Source: Ruminiclostridium sp.
Lineage (GTDB): Bacteria; Bacillota_A; Clostridia; Oscillospirales; Oscillospiraceae
NCBI GenBank assembly: GCA_017521345.1
Contig: JAFXCU010000006.1
Location: 1-7,022 of the forward strand
Direction of reading: 5' to 3'
DNA length: 7,022 nt
A program made the position numbers and the translations under genes. Under the pieces are notes generated by a model. That model was not told where the DNA came from, did not search any database, and saw nothing but the letters and a program-made list of their open reading frames with translations. Of the stretch, positions 1 through 5,505 are shown piece by piece. Positions within the stretch are counted from its first letter, which is position 1. Every line of letters starts with the position of its first letter.

Positions 1-390
1 ATCAGCAACCATATCACCAGCTTCGGTATTCCCCTGGGCATCGTCATGTTCCCGCCCGCCACGGCCATGTACTTCATCATCATCTGCATTTACGCTGCAG
101 AGGTCTACGGGGTGGAGTGCTCCCTGGTGTGGTTCGTGCTGGCCATCTTCTCTGCCGGGGTGCTGGCCATTGCCTCCCCGCCCATCCCAGGCGGCACCCT
201 GACCTGCTACACCATCATGTTCACCCAGCTGGGCCTGCCGGAGGAGGCCCTGGTGGTGGCTCTTGCCCTGGACGTGCTGTGCGACTTCGTGGCCACCGGC
301 ATGAACATGTTCTGTCTGCAGATGGAGCTGGTGATCCAGTCCAAGAAGATGGGCCTACTGAAGGAAGAGGTCCTGCAAAAGACGAATTAA
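1..390 (+). CDS. Dicarboxylate/amino acid:cation symporter (SDF family), C-terminal part
   Basis: The frame is open from base 1, so the 5' end lies outside the window; 129 C-terminal residues are visible. The family consists of membrane-embedded secondary transporters that bring in dicarboxylates or acidic amino acids with cations. Family landmarks appear in order: a TM7-like segment (GIPLG...PPATAMY, residues about 9-23), a long hydrophobic helix, the HP2 hairpin tip (PPIPGG, about 60-65) and TM8 (D-x3-D-x3-T-x2-N, about residues 91-102). It is divergent. The NMDGT motif of TM7 is replaced by FPPAT. By alignment from memory with GltPh, the substrate-carboxylate arginine of TM8 is Ala and the last cation-binding Asp is Leu. 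Substrate and coupling ion are therefore uncertain. A succinate or C4-acid substrate would suit the neighbourhood, but that is only inference. The gene ends at TAA 388-390, just before a hairpin. Confidence 0.8.
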   Translation: MSNHITSFGIPLGIVMFPPATAMYFIIICIYAAEVYGVECSLVWFVLAIFSAGVLAIASPPIPGGTLTCYTIMFTQLGLPEEALVVALALDVLCDFVATGMNMFCLQMELVIQSKKMGLLKEEVLQKTN

Positions 391-400
391 GTAGAGAAGC

Positions 401-430
401 AAAGAGCGCCTATTGCTCCAGGCGTTCTTT
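401..430 (+). terminator. Hairpin terminator after the symporter gene
   Basis: An 11-bp stem (401-411 with 420-430, one G-U pair) closes an 8-base loop and starts 10 bases after the symporter stop codon. The 3' arm ends in TTCTTT, giving a modest U-rich tail. It may also work from the other strand for the convergent SDR gene. Confidence 0.65.
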
Positions 431-437
431 ATGCAAT

Positions 438-471
438 GAAACCGCTCCCGGATGGATCCGAGAGCGGTCTC
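438..471 (-). terminator. Hairpin terminator for the convergent SDR gene
   Basis: Arms ACCGCTC (441-447) and GAGCGGT (462-468) pair perfectly. The stem extends outward to 438/471 with one mismatch, and a nested CGGA/TCCG stem lies inside. It sits about 30 bases past the SDR stop on the minus strand, where it is followed by GGTTTCATT. Together with the hairpin at 401-430 it forms a double, probably bidirectional, terminator between convergent genes. Confidence 0.55.
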
Positions 472-500
472 TATTATGAGAGCCTTATTTTATGAATGTC

Positions 501-1274
501 TTAGGCGTGAATGGTGCCGCCGCCCTCTGCGTTGATGTTCTGACCGGTGATCCAGCGGCTTTCCTCGCAGGCCAGGAAGACCACGATGGGAGCCACGTCT
601 TCGTAGGGATCGCCGATTCGGCCCAGAGGGTTGCCTGCCATACCGCCCATGATGTAGGCCTTCTGATCCTCAGGCAGGTATTCCAGCTCCTCTGCGGTGT
701 GCTCGGTGAGAGCAACAGGGCTTACCACGTTGACACGGATGTTGTCTTTGCCCCATTCACGGGCGGCCACACGACTCAGGCCGCGGATAGCTTCCTTGGT
801 AGCAGCATAGGCGGCAAAGCCCTCCATGCCCAGATCGCCGCCGGAGGAACCGAAGTTGATGATGGACGCATCCTGCTTGCCCTTCATGTAGGGATGGCAG
901 AGCTTCATCATATGCCAGGTGGCGTAGAAGCCGCTGTGTATGGTGAGATCCAGCTGCTCCACGGTATGTTACAGGAAGGAGTGGGGCGGTGCGATGCTGA
1001 CGGCGTTGTTGACCAGAATGTCGATGGTGCCGAACTTGGCAGCCACTGCCTCCACAAAGGCGGTCAGCTGATCCACATTGGTCAGGTCCACAGGCATAGC
1101 CAGGACCTGAACGCCCTTAGCTTCGCATTCTCTGGCGGTAACAGCCAGTTTGTCAGCAGAGCGGGCGCAGATGGCAAGATTGGCACCTTCTGCCGCAAAG
1201 CGCAGAGCCATCTGCTTCCCCAGACCGACGCTGCAGCCGGTGATAACAGCAACTTTTCCAGTGAGTTTTCCCAT
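501..1274 (-). pseudogene. Short-chain dehydrogenase/reductase interrupted by an in-frame stop
   Basis: This is a classical SDR: an NAD(P)-dependent cytosolic oxidoreductase with a Rossmann fold, here 257 codons plus stop, normal for the family. ATG at 1274 follows AAGGAGG by 10 bases. Visible motifs are the cofactor motif TGxxxGxG (residues 12-19), the D-L pair after strand 3 (63-64), NNA (89-91), the catalytic Ser (143/144) and YxxxK (Y156, K160), and a normal C-terminal ...NINAEGGG. Codon 102 (969-971 on the plus strand) is TAA. The reading frame is the same before and after it, and both halves align to the family without a gap, so one substitution (for example GAA or CAA to TAA) explains the break. 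The Asn of the catalytic tetrad appears to be Ile112. The first part alone would lack the active site. A GTG at 962 could in principle start the second half, but that product would lack the cofactor site and no good ribosome site precedes it. The substrate is unknown. The gene is divergent from an AraC-type regulator that may control it. Confidence 0.85.
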
Positions 1275-1309
1275 GATATGACAGCCTCCTTAAGGTATTA
1301 GTATTTCTT

Positions 1310-1337
1310 ATTCTATGATAGACAATTCGAGTGGGAA
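1310..1337 (-). promoter_or_regulatory. Possible sigma-70 promoter for the SDR gene
   Basis: On the minus strand TTCCCA (1337-1332) lies 16 bases before TAGAAT (1315-1310), about 36 bases upstream of the SDR start codon. The -35 box is a weak match, though the same hexamer is found at the predicted rpoN promoter. It overlaps the divergent araC-type promoter region. Confidence 0.35.
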
Positions 1338-1344
1338 GGTATAT

Positions 1345-1350
1345 TATAAT
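1345..1350 (+). promoter_or_regulatory. Consensus -10 box of the AraC-type regulator gene
   Basis: TATAAT stands 38 bases before the chosen ATG at 1389. No convincing -35 hexamer occurs 16-18 bases upstream (1321-1328 reads GACAATTC), so this promoter could need an activator or lean on its -10 element. A direct repeat ACAATTC (1322-1328 and 1366-1372) brackets it. Confidence 0.55.
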
Positions 1351-1374
1351 CGTGTCATAAATAATACAATTCCG

Positions 1375-1380
1375 TTGGAG
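1375..1380 (+). promoter_or_regulatory. Ribosome binding site that sets the AraC-type start
   Basis: TTGGAG ends 8 bases before ATG 1389. The upstream in-frame GTG at 1380 overlaps this site and so cannot use it, which favours the ATG. Confidence 0.6.
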
Positions 1381-1388
1381 TGATCATC

Positions 1389-2117
1389 ATGGCAACTAAG
1401 AATTCTGTATTTGACCATATTATGGACCGCAACCGGGAGGACTGGGGAGACAGCTTTTTCCTGAACCCGTTTCCGGAGCGGGTAGCCTGCGTAGAAAACG
1501 GGGAGCCCGACCTGCTGGCTCAGCTGCAGGCTGCCCAGCGAGCCGATGACCTGCGCTACTACAAAGATCTGATGGAAGAGGAGGCCTCACTGTCCATCTT
1601 CCTGGTTTATGTCTGCGGGTATTTGGCCAAGGCAGCCGGTTCGGGTGGCCTTCCTCTGGAGCGAAGCTCTGCCATTGCCGGGCATTACCTGTCTAGGTTT
1701 CCTTTCGTAGATTCCATCGAAGGCTTTGTGGACACCACCAATGAACTGATGCAGGTTTTTGCCCAGGAAGTTCACCGACACAAAAGCTATCATACGGGAC
1801 ATCAGGCGGTGGACACCTGCCTGGCTTACATCTATGAGCACATCGACCAACCCATCTCCCTGGCTGATCTGTCCCAGGCCTGCGGCTACAGCCCTTCACG
1901 TCTCCAGCACCTCTTTCCGAGGTATACAGGCAGATCCATCTCCGACTATATTAGACAGGAGAAGATCAATAAGGCAAAGTTTCTCCTGACTCATACGAAT
2001 CTCTCCTGTGCGGCAGTGGGCCAGAAGCTATCCTTCTGCAACCAGAGTTATTTCATCAAGACCTTCAAGAAAGCCACGGGAATGACACCGGCACAATACA
2101 AGGCATCCTCCAAATGA
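1389..2117 (+). CDS. AraC-family transcriptional regulator
   Basis: A 242-residue DNA-binding regulator. The C-terminal 100 residues form the double helix-turn-helix of the AraC/XylS family. The first HTH is near 157-178 (ISLADLSQACGYSPSRLQHLF). The second is near 206-228, ending in the signature KKATGMTPAQY (227-237). The linker KAKFLL (195-200) is also typical. The N-terminal 140 residues are mostly helical and do not resemble the usual cupin sugar-binding domain; a GEPDLLAQL stretch (38-46) and a hydrophobic segment around 70-80 are visible, and the ligand is unknown. ATG 1389 is chosen over GTG 1380 because of the ribosome site spacing. The gene is divergent from the SDR gene across a 114-base gap, so control of that gene, of itself, or both is the usual expectation. 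It is followed 3 bases later by a strong palindrome. There is no sign of truncation. Confidence 0.9.
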   Translation: MATKNSVFDHIMDRNREDWGDSFFLNPFPERVACVENGEPDLLAQLQAAQRADDLRYYKDLMEEEASLSIFLVYVCGYLAKAAGSGGLPLERSSAIAGHYLSRFPFVDSIEGFVDTTNELMQVFAQEVHRHKSYHTGHQAVDTCLAYIYEHIDQPISLADLSQACGYSPSRLQHLFPRYTGRSISDYIRQEKINKAKFLLTHTNLSCAAVGQKLSFCNQSYFIKTFKKATGMTPAQYKASSK

Positions 2118-2119
2118 AA

Positions 2120-2152
2120 CAACCTCCCTTAGTATGATACTAAGGGAGGTTG
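2120..2152. terminator. Bidirectional terminator, perfect palindrome between convergent genes
   Basis: Arms of 16 bases (2120-2135 and 2137-2152) are exact reverse complements around a single central base at 2136. In RNA a 13-14 bp stem with a 3-5 base loop would form. It starts right after the AraC-type stop codon and lies about 70 bases past the rpoN stop on the other strand. The minus-strand side runs into TTGTTTCATTT, while the plus-strand side is less U-rich (GCGTATTATAT). Confidence 0.8.
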
Positions 2153-2224
2153 CGTATTATATGTGAGCAGATGGAGTGGTGGGAAGATATCTTTATCCGC
2201 TGCGGCGGTTACTCATGTCTGTAC

Positions 2225-3550
2225 TCAGGTATGCCTGCGCTGATAGCTGGGCGGGAGTTTCATAGCCTGCCGGTATTTGGCTACGGTTCGGCGGGCCAGG
2301 TGGATGCCATCAGAGCGCAGGAGGTCCACAATGTCCTGGTCGCTGAGTGGGTGGTGAGGATCCTCGTTTTGGATCAATCGGGCGATCTTTGCCTTCAATT
2401 CCTGCTCCGAATGGTTGCCGCCAGTTTTGCGGGAGAAGAAGTACGATGTAGGGAAGAGTCCCTGTCGGCACTGGATGTATTTGTGACCCAGGGTCCGGGT
2501 GACGGTAGAGGGGTGCACTTCCAGCTGGTCGGCCAGCTCCCGGCGAAGAAGGGGACCGGGGGTCTCGGACCGCCCGGAGAAAAAGTCCTCCTGGGCCTGC
2601 ACCAGGGCGGTGAGGCAGTTGGTCAGGGTGGCCTGCCGCCGCTGGACGCACTGGAGGACCCATTGGGCCTGAGAAATTTTCTGACGCAGATAGTCGGCGG
2701 CCTCGTCCTCTTGTCCGGTCTTGACCATCTGCAGATAGTCGTTACTGAGGGAAAACCGGGGCAGGTCCCACTGGTTTACAAAGACCTGAAGCTGGCCGTC
2801 CACCTCGGCTACCCAGGCGTCCGGCCGGACATACTGGATGGGTTCCGGCGGAGCAAGGTCGGCGCCGGGGGCGGGGTCCAGGGATTGGATGAGTTTGGCG
2901 GCCTCCCGGATCTGGGTCTCTGTGCAGGATAGCTTGGCGGATAAGGCCTTATAGGTCTCATTGGCCAGAGCATCCAGATGAGAACAAAGCTGGATGGCCA
3001 GGGTATGATCACCGGGCATACGCTGAAGCTGAAGAATCAGACACTCGGACAGGCTTCGGGCGGCAATTCCAGGAGGGTCCAGAGATTGGAGGGTGGATAC
3101 CGCCCGGTCCATCAGGTCCTGTGGCACTCCTGCCCGTGTCAGGTCATCCAGGTCTTGCTGGTCCAGCCGTCCGGATCCATCTAAATTCTCCGCCAGGTAC
3201 TGGCACAAGGTCAGCAGGGGCGGGTCCAGAGAAAGCCGGGAGAGCTGGTCCCGAAGAAGGAGCTCCAGGGAGTCGGTCTGGTCGGAAGCGATCCCCAGGT
3301 CCGCAGGAGGTTCCCCGCCGTAAGAAGGGGAGGGCGTGTCTGCCAGCCAGGGGATCCGGCTGGAGAATTCCTCCCAGGAGGGGCCATCCCCATGGTCGTC
3401 CTGATACTCCATGGCGGGGTTTTCCAAAGCCAGGTCATTCAGGTAGTCCGAGAGTTCCTGGGTGTTCATTTGCAGGATGCTCATGGACTGCAGCAGAGTA
3501 GGGGAGAGCTTTAAAGTTTGTGCCAGGGAGAGCAGCTGATCAAAGGACAT
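2225..3550 (-). CDS. rpoN: RNA polymerase sigma-54 factor
   Basis: Sigma-54 directs RNA polymerase to -24/-12 promoters, where the closed complex waits for an AAA+ activator. The protein has 441 residues, close to Gram-positive SigL and a little shorter than the enterobacterial form. Region I (about 1-48) is glutamine/leucine-rich and contains the typical LKLSPTLLQSMSILQMNTQEL-like pattern. An acidic linker (about 50-65) follows, then the core-binding region (about 90-290). A helix-turn-helix segment is visible (LADQLEVHPSTVTRTLGHKY). The RpoN box is ARRTVAKYRQ at 419-428, one residue (E to Q) from the consensus. The start ATG 3550 is preceded by AAGGAGG at good spacing. It is divergent from a sigma-54 activator gene and only about 2 kb from a sigma-54 promoter at abfD, so the factor and at least one of its targets are neighbours. 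It appears intact. Confidence 0.95.
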   Translation of the reverse strand: MSFDQLLSLAQTLKLSPTLLQSMSILQMNTQELSDYLNDLALENPAMEYQDDHGDGPSWEEFSSRIPWLADTPSPSYGGEPPADLGIASDQTDSLELLLRDQLSRLSLDPPLLTLCQYLAENLDGSGRLDQQDLDDLTRAGVPQDLMDRAVSTLQSLDPPGIAARSLSECLILQLQRMPGDHTLAIQLCSHLDALANETYKALSAKLSCTETQIREAAKLIQSLDPAPGADLAPPEPIQYVRPDAWVAEVDGQLQVFVNQWDLPRFSLSNDYLQMVKTGQEDEAADYLRQKISQAQWVLQCVQRRQATLTNCLTALVQAQEDFFSGRSETPGPLLRRELADQLEVHPSTVTRTLGHKYIQCRQGLFPTSYFFSRKTGGNHSEQELKAKIARLIQNEDPHHPLSDQDIVDLLRSDGIHLARRTVAKYRQAMKLPPSYQRRHT

Positions 3551-3575
3551 GGGGTCACCTCCTTACGTTTTCTTT

Positions 3576-3604
3576 AGTATAGCATGGATTTCTCCGGGTG
3601 GGAA
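3576..3604 (-). promoter_or_regulatory. Sigma-70 type promoter of rpoN
   Basis: On the minus strand TTCCCA (3604-3599), a 17-base spacer and TATACT (3581-3576) line up. TGC directly before the -10 gives an extended -10 element, which compensates for the weak -35. The start codon follows about 25 bases after the -10. Confidence 0.6.
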
Positions 3605-3605
3605 G

Positions 3606-3634
3606 TTGACACTTTTCCAAAGTCTTGGTATGCT
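3606..3634 (+). promoter_or_regulatory. Sigma-70 type promoter of the sigma-54 activator gene
   Basis: A perfect TTGACA (3606-3611), exactly 17 bases of spacer and TATGCT (3629-3634). The predicted transcription start near 3641 leaves a leader of only about 11 bases before ATG 3652, which would touch the ribosome site. The -35 box abuts the -35 box of the divergent rpoN promoter, with one base between them. Confidence 0.7.
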
Positions 3635-3639
3635 GACCT

Positions 3640-3644
3640 GGGGT
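3640..3644 (+). promoter_or_regulatory. Ribosome binding site that sets the activator start
   Basis: GGGGT lies 7-8 bases before ATG 3652. The in-frame GTG at 3643 overlaps this site and is therefore an unlikely start. Confidence 0.55.
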
Positions 3645-3651
3645 GATAACC

Positions 3652-5156
3652 ATGAAACGAAACCGTGTCTACCTGCCGGAAGAGCCTATTCTGGCTTTCG
3701 GCAGCGGAAAAATGGAGGCCCTCCAGCGGCTGACCGCCATTCTGGAGAGTTCCTTCGACGGTATTTTTATAACAGATCAAAATGCGGTGCCGCTGTGGTG
3801 CAACCGCTCCTATGAGGTGATCTCCGGCCTGACCGCCGATGATGTTCTCGGGATCCCTATGGTAGACTTGTTGAAGCGAGGGATCATCTCCAAGTCCTCC
3901 ACTCTGATGGCTCTGGACCAGGGGCAGGCTGTGACCCTGGAGCAGACCTTCACTACCGGTAAGCGGGCCATCGTCACCAGCACACCCATCTATGACAGCC
4001 GGGACGAAGTATGTATGGTGGTCACCAACGTGCGTGATGTCTCTGAACTCATTGCCCTCCAGGAGACCCTGGACACCCAGCGGGCCCTGTCTGCCCGGTA
4101 TGAGCGGGAGATCGACCTGATCCGGGACCGCCTCATCAAGTCCTCCCAGATGATTGCCGAAGATCCGGCCACCCTGAACCTCCTGCGTATCGTCGGCCGT
4201 GCTGCCCAGATGGACACCGTGGTCCTCATCCAGGGCGAGACCGGCGCCGGCAAGGAGCGCATCGCCTCCTATATCCACCAGCAGTCCCCACGAGCCAAGA
4301 AGAACTTCGTTCGAGTCAACTGCGGTGCTATCCCGGAAAACCTGGCCGAGAGTGAGCTTTTTGGCTACGAGCGAGGGGCCTTCACCGGGGCCAACCGGGA
4401 GGGCAAGGCCGGCCTCTTTGAAGTGGCCGACCAGGGAACCATCTTCCTGGACGAGGTGGGCGAACTTTCTCTGGCCATCCAGACCAACTCCTCCGGGTCC
4501 TTCAGGAAAAGGAACTGACCAGAGTAGGCGGGAGCAAGCCGGTGAAGGTGGATGTCCGTGTCATCGCCGCCACCCACCGGGATCTCCAGAAATGTGTCCG
4601 GGAAGGAACTTTCCGGGAGGACCTGTTCTACCGCCTCAGTGTATTTCCTGTCTATGTTCCCCCTCTGCGGGAGCGCAAGCGGGATATCCCCAAGCTGGCG
4701 GAGAGTGTGATTCAGGAGCTCAACCACAGTTACGAGAACAAAAAGACCATCTCTGCCGGGGCGGAGGCCGTCCTGATGCAGTACGCCTGGCCTGGCAACG
4801 TCCGAGAACTGCGGAATGTCATGGAGCGGGCCTTCATCATGAGCGAGGGTGAGGAGATCTTGGCTGAGGATCTGGCCATCATGGACAATGGCAACCTCCA
4901 CACCCCCAAAACCATTTCCCCCACCTACGGCGTGGCACCTGTCCCCATTGAGCAGCCCGAACCGGAGGCCTTTGCCCCCAGTTTTCCCCAGGAGAACGAA
5001 GGACTCCAGGCCCAGGTGGAGTGGTTTGAGGCGAATCTGATCGCCCAGGCTATGAAGCAGGAGGGGAGCATTCGGGGAGCTGCCCGTCGGCTGAAAATGG
5101 ATGCGGCTACTCTTCTGCGGCGGAAGAAAAAATACGAGTCCAAAGGCCTGTTGTAA
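3652..5156 (+). pseudogene. Sigma-54 dependent activator (PAS, AAA+, Fis-type HTH), frameshifted
   Basis: Enhancer-binding proteins of this family use ATP to open sigma-54 promoters. The order is a PAS domain (about 24-130, FDGIFITD near 35-42), a helical linker (130-165), the AAA+ domain, then a C-terminal helix-turn-helix. In the AAA+ part Walker A is GETGAGK (195-201), the sigma-54 contact loop GAFTGA is 242-247, and Walker B is TIFLDE (263-268). The frame then changes. After base 4487 one base is missing: the DNA reads ACC-AA-CTC-CTC where the family has ACC-AAG/A-CTC-CTC (T-K-L-L). The upstream frame ends at TGA 4516-4518 (288 residues). The second frame carries LLRVLQEKELTRVGG from 4488 onward, then sensor I (ATHRD), arginine-finger region (REDLFYR), sensor II (GNVREL) and a TyrR/PrdR-like HTH (GSIRGAARRL...) to the TAA at 5154-5156. 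Restoring one base gives a normal 501-residue protein. Truncated, it could hydrolyse or bind ATP poorly at best and could not bind DNA. It is divergent from rpoN and upstream of abfD's sigma-54 promoter, so abfD is its likely target. A sequencing error is a real alternative. Confidence 0.88.
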
Positions 5157-5172
5157 CAGGTGTTTCAAAAAC

Positions 5173-5226
5173 AAAACAGCGATTTCCCAAAGGTAAGATT
5201 ATCAGGGAAATCGCTGTTTTATTTTT
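5173..5226 (+). terminator. Intrinsic terminator after the activator gene
   Basis: A perfect 16-bp stem (5173-5188 with 5205-5220) closes a 16-base loop. The 3' arm ends in TTTT and continues ATTTTT, giving a strong U tract. It starts 17 bases after the activator stop codon and insulates abfD from read-through. The A-rich 5' side would also give a U tract on the other strand. Confidence 0.9.
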
Positions 5227-5402
5227 AAAACATGTTTCATTTTTGAATCGGATAAATTGAGGGATTTGAGTCGAATTCGGTAGGAATATAGCGAATGTGG
5301 TCCTAATGTTCAAGAGATCCTGGGATTCAAATGCTTCATTTGGGCGGAAAAAATGAGAGGTTATGAAAAAGTTTTTCGAAAAACCAGGTGATTTGTCATA
5401 GT
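5227..5402 (+). promoter_or_regulatory. Probable activator-binding (enhancer) region upstream of abfD
   Basis: This AT-rich stretch between the terminator and the sigma-54 promoter holds no credible gene. It carries short dyads: AAACATGTTT (5228-5237), CGAATTCG (5272-5279), CAAATG-CTT-CATTTG (5328-5342, about 94 bases before the predicted start) and GTTTTTCGAAAAAC (5371-5384, about 50 bases before it). TTGAATC at 5243-5249 recurs inverted at 5324-5330. Which of these binds the activator cannot be decided from the sequence; the dyad at 5328-5342 is at the most typical distance. Confidence 0.45.
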
Positions 5403-5419
5403 TGGTACGATAATTGCTT
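5402..5419 (+). promoter_or_regulatory. Sigma-54 (-24/-12) promoter of abfD
   Basis: TTGGTACG-ATAA-TTGCTT matches the consensus TTGGCACG-N4-TTGCTT at every defined base except one (T for C). The invariant GG (5404-5405) and GC (5416-5417) are exactly 10 bases apart. Predicted transcription start is near 5428-5429, giving a leader of about 77 bases to the abfD start. rpoN and a sigma-54 activator gene are the two preceding genes. Confidence 0.88.
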
Positions 5420-5505
5420 GTATATTGGGGCGAGAGACAAAAAGCAAAACCCGTCAATGATAACGACCCTCTTATTGATTACAAACACTGAAAGGAAGTA
5501 TCACT

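Noticed and set aside
492..1301. 269-codon open frame antisense to the SDR, spanning its stop codon
   Set aside because: The sense strand shows clear SDR motifs across the whole length. The antisense product has no recognisable motif and no ribosome site.
2150..2932. 260-codon open frame antisense to rpoN
   Set aside because: It is a shadow of a full-length conserved sigma-54 gene; the translation is G/L/V-rich without a domain.
4486..4518. Programmed -1 frameshifting to produce the full-length activator
   Set aside because: No X-XXY-YYZ slippery heptamer lies at the break. The only A-run (GGAAAAGG, about 4506-4513) is about 20 bases downstream of where the conserved frame already changes, so slipping there would not restore the conserved LLRVLQ residues.
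4365..5174. 269-codon open frame antisense to the activator
   Set aside because: It overlaps conserved AAA+ and HTH coding sequence on the other strand and has no family features.
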